Source of the DNA: Streptomyces violascens
GTDB taxonomy: Bacteria; Actinomycetota; Actinomycetes; Streptomycetales; Streptomycetaceae
Reading direction: 5' to 3'
DNA: 64,000 bases
Assembly: GCF_014649955.1 (NCBI RefSeq)
Contig: NZ_BMUA01000004.1
Coordinates: 372,001 to 436,000 of the forward strand
Shown here: positions 41,769 to 54,222 of the stretch, one piece after another
Layout: each line of letters starts with the position of its first letter
Position numbering within the stretch: position 1 is the first letter of the stretch
Program-made: the position numbers and the translations under genes
Notes under the pieces: generated by a model
The model's database searches: none
What the model was told of the DNA's origin: nothing
What the model saw: the letters and a program-made list of their open reading frames with translations, nothing else

Positions 41769-42713
41769 GTGAAGCTCGTCTTCGCAGGCACCCCCGAGGT
41801 CGCCGTCCCCGCCCTGGACGCCCTGATCGCATCCGGCCGCCACGAGGTCGCCGCGGTCGTCACCCGGCCCGACGCACCCGCCGGGCGCGGCCGCCGGCTG
41901 GTGGCGAGCCCGGTCGCCGAGCGCGCCGAGGAGGCCGGCATCGAGGTCCTGAAGCCCGTGAAGCCGCGGGACGAGCAGTTCCTGGCCCGGCTGCGCGAGA
42001 TCGCGCCGGACTGCTGCCCGGTCGTCGCGTACGGCGCGCTTCTCCCCAAGGCCGCCCTCGACATCCCGGCGCACGGCTGGGTCAACCTGCACTTCTCGCT
42101 GCTGCCCGCCTGGCGCGGGGCCGCGCCCGTCCAGCACGCCGTCATGGCGGGCGACGAGATCACCGGCGCCGCCACCTTCCTGATCGAGGAGGGGCTCGAC
42201 TCGGGCCCGGTGTACGGCACGGTCACCGAGGAGGTCAGGCCCACGGACACCAGCGGCGACCTGCTCACCCGGCTCGCGTTCGCGGGCTCCGGCCTGCTCG
42301 CGGCGACCATGGACGGCATCGAGGACGGCTCCCTGAAGGCCGTTCCGCAGCCCGCCGACGGCATCTCGCTCGCCCCGAAGATCACCGTCGAGATGGCGCA
42401 CGTCGACTGGGCGGCCCCGGCGCTGCGCGTCGACCGTGTGGTGCGCGGCTGCACGCCGGCGCCCGGCGCCTGGACCGTGTTCCGCGGCGAACGCCTCAAG
42501 CTGATCCAGGCGGCCCTGGTCACCGACCGCACCGACCTCGCACCCGGCGAGCTCTCCGTGGCCAAGAACAACGTGTACGTCGGCACCGGCTCGCACGCCG
42601 TGGAGCTGCTCTGGGTCCAGCCCCAGGGCAAGAAGCCGATGCGCGGCGCGGACTGGGCCCGTGGCGTCCGCATCGCCCCGGGTGAGCGCCTGGGAGCGGC
42701 GGACGTACGCTGA
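41769..42713 (+). CDS. fmt: Methionyl-tRNA formyltransferase
   Basis: A 314-residue enzyme that formylates initiator Met-tRNA. The catalytic Asn-His pair sits in [19 protein letters not shown], the Asp in [13 protein letters not shown], and the C-terminal OB-like domain follows. [15 protein letters not shown] at the N-terminus is the standard opening. The GTG at 41769 has AGGTAA upstream. Precedes rsmB by 38 bp. Confidence 0.96.
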   Translation: MKLVFAGTPEVAVPALDALIASGRHEVAAVVTRPDAPAGRGRRLVASPVAERAEEAGIEVLKPVKPRDEQFLARLREIAPDCCPVVAYGALLPKAALDIPAHGWVNLHFSLLPAWRGAAPVQHAVMAGDEITGAATFLIEEGLDSGPVYGTVTEEVRPTDTSGDLLTRLAFAGSGLLAATMDGIEDGSLKAVPQPADGISLAPKITVEMAHVDWAAPALRVDRVVRGCTPAPGAWTVFRGERLKLIQAALVTDRTDLAPGELSVAKNNVYVGTGSHAVELLWVQPQGKKPMRGADWARGVRIAPGERLGAADVR

Positions 42714-42751
42714 GAGGGTTCGCCCCATCTGATCAGCGGAGCACCTTTCAC

Positions 42752-44239
42752 GTGAACGATTCGCCACGTCGCAGCCCGAACCCCAAGGCGGGCAAGGGCG
42801 GCAGCCCGAACCCCAACGGGGGCAGGACCGGCAAGCCGTACCGCCGTCCCAAGAAGGACCCGGTCCGCATCCTCGCCTTCGAGGCCCTGCGGGCCGTCGA
42901 CGAGCGCGACGCCTACGCCAACCTCGTCCTGCCCCCGCTGCTCCGCAAGGCGCGCGAGGGCGGGGACTTCGACGCCCGCGACGCGGCGCTGGCCACCGAG
43001 CTCGTCTACGGGACGCTGCGCCGCCAGGGCACGTACGACGCGATCATCGCGGCCTGCATCGACCGGCCGCTGCGCGAGGTCGACCCGCCGGTGCTCGACG
43101 TGCTCGCGCTCGGCGCGCACCAGCTGCTCGGCACCCGGATCCCCACCCACGCCGCGGTCTCCGCGAGCGTGGAGCTGGCGCGCGTGGTGCTCGGCGACGG
43201 GCGGGCCAAGTTCGTCAACGCCGTTCTGCGGAAGATCTCGGCGGACGACCTCGACGGCTGGCTGGAGAAGGTCGCGCCCTCCTATGAGGACGACGCCGAG
43301 GACCACCTCGCGGTCGTCCACTCGCATCCGCGCTGGGTCGTCTCGGCGCTGTGGGACTCCCTCGGCGGCGGCCGGGCCGGCATCGAGGACCTCCTGGAGG
43401 CCGACAACGAGCGCCCCGAGGTGACCCTGGTCGCCCGCCCCGGCCGCTCCACCACCGACGAACTCCTCGACGCGCTCGGCGAGGAGGGCGGCCTGCCCGG
43501 CCGCTGGTCGCCGTACGCCGTGCGGATGGCCGAGGGCGGCGAGCCCGGCGCCCTCGACGCCGTACGGGAGGGCCGGGCAGGCGTTCAGGACGAGGGCAGC
43601 CAGCTGGTGGCCGCCGCCCTCGCGGGCGCCCCCCTGGAGGGCCGGGACGAGCGCTGGCTGGACGGCTGCGCAGGCCCCGGCGGCAAGGCCGCGCTGCTCG
43701 CTGCCCTGGCAGCCGGCCGTGGCGCCGCCCTGCTCGCCTCCGAGAAGCAGCCGCACCGCGCCCGCCTGGTCGAGCGCGCCCTTGCCGGCAACCCGGGCCC
43801 GTACCAGGTCATCGCGGCCGACGGCACGCGCCCGCCGTGGCTGCCCGGGTCCTTCGACCGCGTCCTGGTCGACGTGCCCTGCTCCGGGCTCGGCGCCCTG
43901 CGCCGTCGCCCGGAGGCCCGCTGGCGCCGCCGCCCCGAGGACCTGGAAAGCTTCGCTCCGCTTCAGCGCGGGCTGCTGCGCGAGGCCCTGTCGGCGGTCC
44001 GTGTCGGCGGTGTCGTCGGGTACGCCACCTGCTCACCGCACCTGGCCGAGACCCGGATCGTCGTCGAGGACGTCCTCAAGGGCCGCGGCGGCGCCGAGCC
44101 CGTCGAGGCCGAGTGGATCGACGTGCGCCCGCTGATGCCCGGCGTCGCGGGCCTGGGCGACGGACCCGACGTACAGCTGTGGCCGCACCTGCACGGCACG
44201 GACGCGATGTACCTCGCCCTCCTGAGGCGCACCGCCTGA
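42752..44239 (+). CDS. rsmB: 16S rRNA m5C967 methyltransferase RsmB
   Basis: A 495-residue SAM-dependent methyltransferase. A NusB-like RNA-binding domain (about 35-180, [17 protein letters not shown]) precedes the Rossmann methyltransferase with [16 protein letters not shown] (SAM), [15 protein letters not shown] and [14 protein letters not shown], which supply the two catalytic cysteines. The first 30 residues are Lys/Gly/Pro-rich. Co-directional with fmt. Confidence 0.94.
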   Translation: MNDSPRRSPNPKAGKGGSPNPNGGRTGKPYRRPKKDPVRILAFEALRAVDERDAYANLVLPPLLRKAREGGDFDARDAALATELVYGTLRRQGTYDAIIAACIDRPLREVDPPVLDVLALGAHQLLGTRIPTHAAVSASVELARVVLGDGRAKFVNAVLRKISADDLDGWLEKVAPSYEDDAEDHLAVVHSHPRWVVSALWDSLGGGRAGIEDLLEADNERPEVTLVARPGRSTTDELLDALGEEGGLPGRWSPYAVRMAEGGEPGALDAVREGRAGVQDEGSQLVAAALAGAPLEGRDERWLDGCAGPGGKAALLAALAAGRGAALLASEKQPHRARLVERALAGNPGPYQVIAADGTRPPWLPGSFDRVLVDVPCSGLGALRRRPEARWRRRPEDLESFAPLQRGLLREALSAVRVGGVVGYATCSPHLAETRIVVEDVLKGRGGAEPVEAEWIDVRPLMPGVAGLGDGPDVQLWPHLHGTDAMYLALLRRTA

Positions 44240-44244
44240 TGAGC

Positions 44245-44268
44245 CGGGCCCGGATCCGTCCGGGCCCG
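44245..44268 (+). terminator. Hairpin after rsmB
   Basis: CGGGCCCGGA (44245-44254) pairs with TCCGGGCCCG (44259-44268) with a TCCG loop, 5 bp after the rsmB stop. The rest of the 235-bp spacer to rpe shows no supported feature. Confidence 0.65.
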
Positions 44269-44474
44269 AACTCGGCGCCCCCGTACGGGAGTTGAGCGGA
44301 TCACGGTTTGGCTGCCCGGGGTGCCGAAAGTGCTCCAGCCGCACGTCCCGGCAGCCGAAGGATCATGTTCCGGGGCCCACCGAATCCGCAGGATCGCCCG
44401 TTCCGTACGGATCCGGACAGGCTTCGACCGGCACCGTGGCAGGCAAGTTGCCCAGGGCATGGCAGGCTTGGGGC

Positions 44475-45158
44475 ATGGCTCAGATCAACCCCAGCATCCT
44501 TTCCGCGGACTTCGCCAGGCTGGCCGACGAGGCAAAGGCCGTCCAAGGCGCCGACTGGCTGCATGTCGATGTGATGGACAACCACTTCGTGCCCAACCTC
44601 ACGCTGGGGGTGCCCGTAGTGGAATCCCTCAGCCGGGCGACGAAGACGCCGCTGGACTGCCATCTGATGATCGAGGACCCGGACCGCTGGGCCCCGCAGT
44701 ACGTGGAGGCGGGGGCCGGCTCGGTCACCTTCCACGTGGAGGCGGCGGCGGCCCCGGTCCGGCTTGCCCGGGAGATCCGTGCCAAGGGCGCCCGCGCCTC
44801 GATGGCGCTGAAGCCCGCGACGCCGATCGAGCCGTACGAGGACCTGCTCCCCGAGCTCGACATGCTGCTGATCATGACCGTGGAGCCGGGCTTCGGCGGC
44901 CAGTCCTTCCTGGACATCATGCTGCCGAAGATCCGCCGGACCCGTGAGCTGATCAGCAAACACGGACTTGAACTGTGGCTCCAGATCGACGGCGGCGTCT
45001 CGGCCTCCACGATCGAGCGCTGCGCCGAGGCCGGAGCCGACGTCTTCGTCGCCGGTTCGGCCGTCTACGGGGCCCACGATCCGGCCGAAGCGGTGCGCAC
45101 CCTGCGCTCCCTGGCTGAACAGGCGACGGCGAGCGCACCCTGGGCATGCGCACACTGA
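44475..45158 (+). CDS. rpe: Ribulose-phosphate 3-epimerase
   Basis: A 227-residue TIM-barrel enzyme of the pentose phosphate pathway. Metal ligands are in [18 protein letters not shown] and QIDGGVS; the phosphate-binding [12 protein letters not shown] loop is intact. ATG 44475 gives [16 protein letters not shown]. Followed at 116 bp by a sugar-sensing regulator. Confidence 0.95.
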   Translation: MAQINPSILSADFARLADEAKAVQGADWLHVDVMDNHFVPNLTLGVPVVESLSRATKTPLDCHLMIEDPDRWAPQYVEAGAGSVTFHVEAAAAPVRLAREIRAKGARASMALKPATPIEPYEDLLPELDMLLIMTVEPGFGGQSFLDIMLPKIRRTRELISKHGLELWLQIDGGVSASTIERCAEAGADVFVAGSAVYGAHDPAEAVRTLRSLAEQATASAPWACAH

Positions 45159-45274
45159 GCCGCCACTGAGTGAACGGAACCCTTCGGGGCTGATCAAGGA
45201 CCGTTGGATCTGACAGGATGAACAGCGAGTCCGGTGCGTGAACAGCAGTTGTGAACAGCAGTGAGGAGATCGCG

Positions 45275-46300
45275 GTGTCTGCAATGTCGGCGGGTCGGTC
45301 AGCCCTGCGGATGGGACCCGCGGAGCTGGTGCAGGCGGCGGCCATGGCCCGCCGCTTCTACCTGGAGGGCAAGTCCAAGATCCAGATCGCCGAGGAGTTC
45401 GGCGTGAGCCGCTTCAAGGTGGCCCGGGTCCTGGAGACCGCCCTGGAGCGGGATCTCGTACGGATCGAGATCCGCGTCCCCGCCGAACTGGACGCGGAGC
45501 GCTCCGACGCCCTGCGCGCCCGGTACGGACTGCGGCACGCGGTCGTCGTCGAGTCCCCGGCCGAGGGCGAGGAGACCTCGCCCGACCCGGAGAACCTCGG
45601 CGAGACGGCCGCCGACCTGCTCGGCGAGCTCGTCAGCGAGGGTGACGTCCTGGGCCTTGCCTGGGGCCGCTCCACCATCCACATGGCCGCCGCCCTGGAC
45701 CGGCTGCCGCCCTGCACGGTCGTCCAGCTGACCGGCGTGTACGACGCGGGCACCGCCGAGCGCGGCTCCGTCGAGGCCGTACGCCGTGCCGCCCAGGTCT
45801 CCGGCGGCGAGGCCCACCCCATCTACGCCCCGATGCTGCTGCCCGACCCGGCGACCGCCGCCGCGCTGCGCAACCAGACCGGGATCGCCCGCGCCTTCGA
45901 GTACTTCGACAAGGTGACGGTCGCCGCGGTGTCCATCGGCTCGTGGGAGCCGGGCATCTCCACGGTCCACGACATGCTGACCGACGAGGAGCGGGCGCAC
46001 TACGCCTCGCTCGGCGTCGCCGCCGAGATGTCCGCGCACCTCTTCGACGCGGAGGGCCGCCGGGTCGGCCGCGACCTGGGGGAGCGCTGCATCACCGTCG
46101 AGGCGGACCGGCTGCGCCGCATCCCGGAGGTCGTCGCGATCGCCGGGGGCCAGCGCAAGGCCGCGGCGATCGACGCGGTGCTCCGCTCGGGCCTGGTGAC
46201 CAGCCTGGTCACGGACACGGCCGCCGCCGACTTCCTCCTCAACGAGACCGGTCCCAAGCCGCGGCCCGCGCTCGACCGCGCGGACCCGGACGGAATCTGA
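45275..46300 (+). CDS. SorC/DeoR-type sugar-binding transcriptional regulator
   Basis: A 341-residue regulator. An N-terminal HTH (MARRFYLEGKSKIQIAEEFGVSRFKVARVLE) is fused to a sugar-phosphate-binding domain (GLAWGRSTIHMAAALDRL, SIGSWEPGISTV, AGGQRKAAAIDAVLRSG). Such proteins sense phosphorylated sugars and often control pentose or glyceraldehyde-3-phosphate metabolism. GTG at 45275 has GAGGAG 6 nt upstream; the in-frame GTG at 45251 is a poorer alternative. Its position after rpe suggests a carbon-metabolism link. Confidence 0.88.
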   Translation: MSAMSAGRSALRMGPAELVQAAAMARRFYLEGKSKIQIAEEFGVSRFKVARVLETALERDLVRIEIRVPAELDAERSDALRARYGLRHAVVVESPAEGEETSPDPENLGETAADLLGELVSEGDVLGLAWGRSTIHMAAALDRLPPCTVVQLTGVYDAGTAERGSVEAVRRAAQVSGGEAHPIYAPMLLPDPATAAALRNQTGIARAFEYFDKVTVAAVSIGSWEPGISTVHDMLTDEERAHYASLGVAAEMSAHLFDAEGRRVGRDLGERCITVEADRLRRIPEVVAIAGGQRKAAAIDAVLRSGLVTSLVTDTAAADFLLNETGPKPRPALDRADPDGI

Positions 46301-46328
46301 GGTACCGGGGGCCCGCGCCCCCGGTACC
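46301..46328. terminator. Perfect 12-bp bidirectional terminator
   Basis: GGTACCGGGGGC (46301-46312) pairs with GCCCCCGGTACC (46317-46328), loop CCGC. It begins immediately after the regulator stop and ends 8 bp before the stop of the convergent amidohydrolase gene, so it serves both. Confidence 0.85.
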
Positions 46329-46335
46329 GCACGTC

Positions 46336-47424
46336 TCACGATCCGTAGACCCGCTCGGCGTTGCCCGCCGACACCAGCGCCGCCACCCGCTCCGCGTCCG
46401 CGGCCGACCACGCCCCCGACCCGGTCCAGCCGTTCAGGAGCCGGTCCAGGGCCTCCCGGTAGAGCCGCGCCCCCACGACGTACAGCTCCGCGAGCCCGTA
46501 CGCGTCCGTCGAGAACAGCAGCTTGCCGAACGGGGCCAGTTCGAGGAACTCGGCGAGCACCGCCCCGGCCCGTGCCCCGGTGTGCGTGAGCGAGAGGCCC
46601 ACGTCCGCGTACACATGCGGGTACACCTGGGCCAGATAGGCCGCATTGCGGTGGTACGGGTAGCCGTGCAGCAGGATCACCCGGCAGCCCGTCGGGCGCA
46701 CCGCCCGGATGAAGTCGGTGAGCAGCAGCGGATCGCAGCGGTGCAGCCTGAGGTCGGGGTCGCCGAACCCGGTGTGCAGCTGGAGCGGAAGACCCGTCCC
46801 CGCCGCCGACCACAGCAGGTGGCGCAGCAGTACGGGCGAGGTGATCCGGCCCGCCCCGGCGGCCAGCCAGCCCGCGGTGGCCGCGCGGAGTTCGGCCGGG
46901 CCCGGCGGCTCGGGGGAGAGGTCGAGGCCGTAGCGGTATCCGGCCACCGACTTGAAGCCCGCGGCGGTGCGGGCCGCGGCGGCGACCGCATCGGCGAGGG
47001 CCGCCAGGAACTTGTCCGGATCTCTCACCTCCTCGGCGACGCGCTCGGCGAGGAGTTCCAGGCGTACGATCTCGCGCGCCGCGGCCCCGCTCGCCTCGGC
47101 CAGCTCGGCCGGGCTCGTCAGATCACCCGGCAGCCCCGTGTCGACCAGGAACGTGGCGATGCCGCTGGCGCTCAGGAGCAGCCGGTTGGCCTCCTGGGCG
47201 CCCAGTTCGCGGCGGCGGGCCAGATAGCGCTCCGGCGGGCAGTGCGCGTCGAGGCCGAGCAGCGGCGGGCACCAGCGGCGCACCGCGAAGCCGAGCTGGG
47301 TGTCGAAGAAGCTGGTGCCCGGTGCGGCCGGGGCGTCGGACTCGGTCAGGAACGCCTCGAACGCGGCGTCGTCGGGGTCGGAGCGCAGCACACCGTGACA
47401 GTGGTGGTCGACGAGCGGCAGCAC
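46336..47424 (-). CDS. FluG-like amidohydrolase
   Basis: A 362-residue TIM-barrel amidohydrolase: VDHHCHGV opens with the HxH metal motif, then LQLHTGFGD, VILLHGYPYH and FSTDAYGLAELY supply the other His and Asp ligands. It directly follows a glutamine synthetase-like gene (TGAGTG, no gap). In fungal FluG the same two domains are fused, N-terminal amidohydrolase and C-terminal GS. A hydrolase acting on a gamma-glutamylated amine is one inference; the substrate is unknown. Confidence 0.85.
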   Translation of the reverse strand: MLPLVDHHCHGVLRSDPDDAAFEAFLTESDAPAAPGTSFFDTQLGFAVRRWCPPLLGLDAHCPPERYLARRRELGAQEANRLLLSASGIATFLVDTGLPGDLTSPAELAEASGAAAREIVRLELLAERVAEEVRDPDKFLAALADAVAAAARTAAGFKSVAGYRYGLDLSPEPPGPAELRAATAGWLAAGAGRITSPVLLRHLLWSAAGTGLPLQLHTGFGDPDLRLHRCDPLLLTDFIRAVRPTGCRVILLHGYPYHRNAAYLAQVYPHVYADVGLSLTHTGARAGAVLAEFLELAPFGKLLFSTDAYGLAELYVVGARLYREALDRLLNGWTGSGAWSAADAERVAALVSAGNAERVYGS

Positions 47425-48774
47425 TCAGTACCTCCCGCGCGTGGCCTCGGCGATCTCCTGCGGGCTGTGGCCGTCGAAGAGCTTCGTCTCCGCCTGGCGC
47501 ACCGAGACGATCGCCTCGAAGAGCCGGTCGCCGAGCGCCTCGCGCAGCACCGCCGACTCCGTGAAGTGGCTCAGCGCCTCGGTCAGCGAGGCGGGCAGCC
47601 GCCGGGAGCCCTCGGCGTTGACGGGGTCGCCCGACACCGGCTCGGGCAGGCGCAGGCCCGCCTCCAGCCCGGCGAGCCCGGCGGCGATCAGCGAGCCCGT
47701 CACCAGGTACGGGTTGGCGGCCGGGTCGAACGACTTGACCTCGGCGTTCGCCGCCCCCTCGGCGCCGGGCGGCCCCGGGACGAACCGCAGCGCCGCCTCC
47801 CGGTTCTCCGGGCCCCAGCACTGGAAGGCCCCGGCCCAGCGGGACGGCGCGAGGCGCAGATAGCTCGCCGGGGTCGGGGCGCCGATGGCGAGCAGCGCGG
47901 GCAGCGCGTCGAGGATCCCGGCGAGGAAGGCCTCGCTGGTCGGCGTCATCCCGCAGGGGCCGTCACCGCCCCGGCAGAGGTTGCCGCCGTCCTGCCAGAG
48001 GCTGAGATGGACATGGCCGCCGTTGCCGACGCCCTCGGGGTCGACGACAGGACCGAACCACGGGGTCAGGCCGTGCTGGAGCGACACCGCCCGGATCGTC
48101 TCGCGGACCAGGACCGCGAGGTCCGCGGCCCCCACCGGGTCCGCCGGGGCGACCGACACCTCGAACTGGCCCGGCGTGTACTCCGGGTGGATCTGGAGCA
48201 CCTCGACGCCCTGCGCCTCCAGCGCGCCGACCACATCACCCACGTACGCCGAACGCTCGACGACCCGGGCCATCCCGTACGCCGGACCCGCCAGCGGCGG
48301 GTCGACGACCCACTCCGTCTCGAAGCCCATCCGCAGCTCGATGCCGCGCTCGGCGGCCCGCTCGGTCATCCGGCGCGCGAACTGCCGCTGACAGGCGTCG
48401 TACGGCTGCCCCGACTGCTCGAAGCGGTCGACCGGCGCCCACGCCCAGCCGGGCTGGGCGGCGAGCACGGTGAGCCGGTCCAGGTCGGGGATGAGGCGGA
48501 GGTCGCCGTCGGGGCCGCCGATGTATGGGCTGCTGGTGACCGAGTCGTCCACCAGGTACACGTCGAAGACCGGCGACATGCCCACCCCGTGCGCCGCGAC
48601 CTGGGCGAGCCGCGTCGTCGGCACGACCTTGACGCGGGTGAGGCCCGCGACGTCCACCCAGGTCAGCGCCACCGTCCGCACCCCCTCGGCGGTCAGCCTG
48701 GCGGCCGCGAGGCCCGCCTCCTGTGACCGCCGTCGTGCCTGCTCCCGCTGTGCCGTGCTGTGACCCTGCTCCAC
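47425..48774 (-). CDS. Glutamine synthetase-family ligase (FluG/gamma-glutamylamine type)
   Basis: A 449-residue GS-fold ligase. Metal and glutamate sites are recognisable in GFETEWVV, QIHPEYTPGQFEVSVAP, GNGGHVHLSLW and APSRWAGAFQCWGPENREAALRF. It is shorter and more divergent than GlnA, lacks the adenylylation-loop signature as far as I can tell, and is paired with an amidohydrolase, so it more likely gamma-glutamylates an amine (GlnA3/GlnA4/FluG group) than makes glutamine. GTG 48774 has GGAAGG upstream. Confidence 0.85.
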   Translation of the reverse strand: MEQGHSTAQREQARRRSQEAGLAAARLTAEGVRTVALTWVDVAGLTRVKVVPTTRLAQVAAHGVGMSPVFDVYLVDDSVTSSPYIGGPDGDLRLIPDLDRLTVLAAQPGWAWAPVDRFEQSGQPYDACQRQFARRMTERAAERGIELRMGFETEWVVDPPLAGPAYGMARVVERSAYVGDVVGALEAQGVEVLQIHPEYTPGQFEVSVAPADPVGAADLAVLVRETIRAVSLQHGLTPWFGPVVDPEGVGNGGHVHLSLWQDGGNLCRGGDGPCGMTPTSEAFLAGILDALPALLAIGAPTPASYLRLAPSRWAGAFQCWGPENREAALRFVPGPPGAEGAANAEVKSFDPAANPYLVTGSLIAAGLAGLEAGLRLPEPVSGDPVNAEGSRRLPASLTEALSHFTESAVLREALGDRLFEAIVSVRQAETKLFDGHSPQEIAEATRGRY

Positions 48775-48813
48775 CGGTTCAATCCCTTCCGTCGCGATGG
48801 AGGTCCCCCCGGT

Positions 48814-50394
48814 TCATGGGGGTCCCCCCTGGCCCTCAAGGCCTTGGGGGAGAAGCCGAGAACCTGGGGGAGCCATGACTGTCGCGACCGTGTCCGCATC
48901 CGAGGCCCTCTTGTCCTCGCGATAGCGCACTACCCGTGCGAACCGAAGTGTCACCCCTTCCGGGTACCGCGATGATCTCTGTAGGCCGTCGAAGGCCACC
49001 TCGACGACGAGTTCCGGCCGCACTCGCACACCCCACGGCTCCTCGGCCACCGCCAACTCCCGCAGCCGCTCGGTCTGCCAGACGAGCAGCGCGTCGGTGA
49101 GCCCCTTGAACGTCTTGCCCAGCATCGCGAACGTCCCGTCCTCGCGGCGCGCCCCGAGGTGCAGGTTGGAGAGCGTGCCGCTGCGCCGGCCGTGCCCCCA
49201 CTCGGCCGCGAGGACCACCAGGTCAAGCGTGTGCACGGGCTTGACCTTCAGCCACGAGGCGCCGCGCCGGCCAGCCGCGTACGTCGAGTCGAGCGCCTTG
49301 AGGACCACGCCCTCGTGCCCGCGCTCCAACGTCGCGGCCGCGAACTCCTCGGCGCCGCGCCGCAGTTGGGGATCGGCCGGATCCGCCACCACGAACCGCC
49401 GTACGCGCCGCGGCTCGGGCGCGATGCGGGCGAGCTCGGCATGGCGCTCGTGCACCGGCAGGTCGAGCAGATCCCGGCCGTCCACCGACAACAGGTCGAA
49501 GAAGACGGGGGAGAGCGGCAGTCGGCCCTGGGCGCCCTCGACGTCGAGCCGGGAGCCGACGCGTGAGGCGATGTCCTGGAACGAGCGCGGCCGCCCGTCG
49601 GGACCGAGGGCGATCACCTCACCGTCGAGCACGGCCTTGCGTGCCGTCAGCTCCCTTGCCGCGGCGACCACTTCGGGCAGTCGCTCGGTGATCTCGGCAA
49701 GGGTGCGGGTGAAGACCCGTACCGCGTCCCCGTCCTTGTGGACCTGGGCGCGGATGCCGTCGAGCTTCTCCTCGACCGCGCACGGGCCGAGCCGGTCGAG
49801 CGCCTCGGCGACGTCCTTCGCGCTCTGCGCGAGCATCGGCAGGACGGGGCGGCCCACATCCAGCCGGAAGGCGGCGAGCGCGGCCGGCCCCTCGGCGAGC
49901 AACGCGCGGGCCACAGTGCCGAGCGAGCCGCCCAGCATGACCGCGCGCCGCACGTCCGCCGCGGGTGCGCCGGCCGCCGCCGCGAGCCCCTCGACGGCCG
50001 CCGCGTCCAGCGCGCCCTGCCGCACCTCGCCGGTGATCAGCGCGAACAGGAAGCGCTGCTCCTCCTCGGTGGCCGCCCCCATGAGCTCCCCGGCGAGCCG
50101 CTTGCGCTCACCCTGGGCTCCCTTCCCGGAGACGGCCGAGATTCGGTCGAGGCGTTCGTCGACCTCGCGCACGGTGAGCCGGGCCGAAGCGGCGGGCGGC
50201 GGGCGGTCCTTGAGGGTGTTCCACCCGAGCCCGGTACGCCGCTGGGGCAGCCGCCCCGCGAGGTAGGTGACGACGAGCGGCGCCTCGTCGGGCTCGGTGG
50301 CCGAGAACAGCCGGGCGAGCAGCGCGGACTTCTCCGAGCGCGAGGAGGTGGCGGCGATCTCGGCCGAGGTTCTGGCCACGTCGGCGAGCAGCAT
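48814..50394 (-). CDS. ligB: ATP-dependent DNA ligase (LigB-like)
   Basis: A 526-residue ATP-type ligase. A helical N-terminal DNA-binding domain (about 1-190) precedes the adenylylation domain with the catalytic lysine in EEKLDGIRAQ (K210), DGEVIAL, and RGHEGVVLKAL; the OB-fold C-terminus has SWLKVKP and EVAFDGLQRSSRYPEG. It is not NAD-dependent LigA nor NHEJ LigD and probably acts in repair. ATG 50394 (MLLADVARTSAEIAA) is chosen by family start; the Shine-Dalgarno is weak. The last residues come from a repeat element. Confidence 0.9.
   Translation of the reverse strand: MLLADVARTSAEIAATSSRSEKSALLARLFSATEPDEAPLVVTYLAGRLPQRRTGLGWNTLKDRPPPAASARLTVREVDERLDRISAVSGKGAQGERKRLAGELMGAATEEEQRFLFALITGEVRQGALDAAAVEGLAAAAGAPAADVRRAVMLGGSLGTVARALLAEGPAALAAFRLDVGRPVLPMLAQSAKDVAEALDRLGPCAVEEKLDGIRAQVHKDGDAVRVFTRTLAEITERLPEVVAAARELTARKAVLDGEVIALGPDGRPRSFQDIASRVGSRLDVEGAQGRLPLSPVFFDLLSVDGRDLLDLPVHERHAELARIAPEPRRVRRFVVADPADPQLRRGAEEFAAATLERGHEGVVLKALDSTYAAGRRGASWLKVKPVHTLDLVVLAAEWGHGRRSGTLSNLHLGARREDGTFAMLGKTFKGLTDALLVWQTERLRELAVAEEPWGVRVRPELVVEVAFDGLQRSSRYPEGVTLRFARVVRYREDKRASDADTVATVMAPPGSRLLPQGLEGQGGPP
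48816..48852. repeat. Intergenic repeat, family B (copy 2)
   Basis: ATGGGGGTCCCCCCTGGCCC followed by TCAAGGCCTTGGGGGAG matches the copy at 15469-15507. It overlaps the last codons of the DNA ligase gene, whose C-terminal PQGLEGQGGPP is therefore repeat-derived and probably not conserved. Confidence 0.55.
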
Positions 50395-50464
50395 GGATCC
50401 ATCGTGACCGGGGACTTCTGGGTACGCATTCGCTCGTACCGCCATCGGATGGGAGCATCGGAGC

Positions 50465-53860
<3,396 letters not shown>

Positions 53861-54222
53861 GGGGCGCGACCCTGCAACAGGCCTGACGAAGTGTCAAGGC
53901 AGCCCCGTGATCAGAACCACTGGACAGGGCCGTGAACAGGGCCCTGAGCAGGGCTTGCGCACGGATCGAACGTTGATGTGCAACAAACACCCATCCGTCG
54001 CTCTTGCGCGCAATGATCAACCGTCGATGCGCAAGGTTGCTGCATTACGACCGGGAAGCGGAAACCCATAAGGTTCTCGCCGTACGTGGAGTGGCGGGGA
54101 TCGCCTGCTCGGCGGAACCGGCCACGGGAAGGCTCCATGCTGCCCGAAATATCCCTCTGTGCGGGAAGGCCGGACCGTCGCGGTCGCCCGCCGCCGATTG
54201 GCAGCGAAAAGGAGCCACCTCA
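53861..54222. promoter_or_regulatory. Permease control region with three GYGCAA half-sites
   Basis: This 362-bp spacer contains three same-orientation half-sites, GTGCAAC (53978), GCGCAATGATC (54008) and GCGCAAGG (54029), spaced 30 and 21 bp, plus inverted TTGCGC copies at 53955 and 54004; TTGCGCGCAA at 54004-54013 is a perfect palindrome. The davA control region has the same arrangement with 31 and 22 bp. I infer Lrp-regulator binding. No gene is supported here; an open frame from 54004 lacks family similarity. Confidence 0.6.

Noticed and set aside
45943..48726. 927-residue plus-strand open frame
   Set aside because: Overlaps the SorC regulator, amidohydrolase and GS genes, all with strong motifs. 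The frame is Arg/Gly/Pro-rich without a domain.
54004..54222. Longer N-terminus of the permease
   Set aside because: The frame is open to 54004, but residues before GTG 54223 are unlike permeases, and a strong AAGGAG site precedes 54223.
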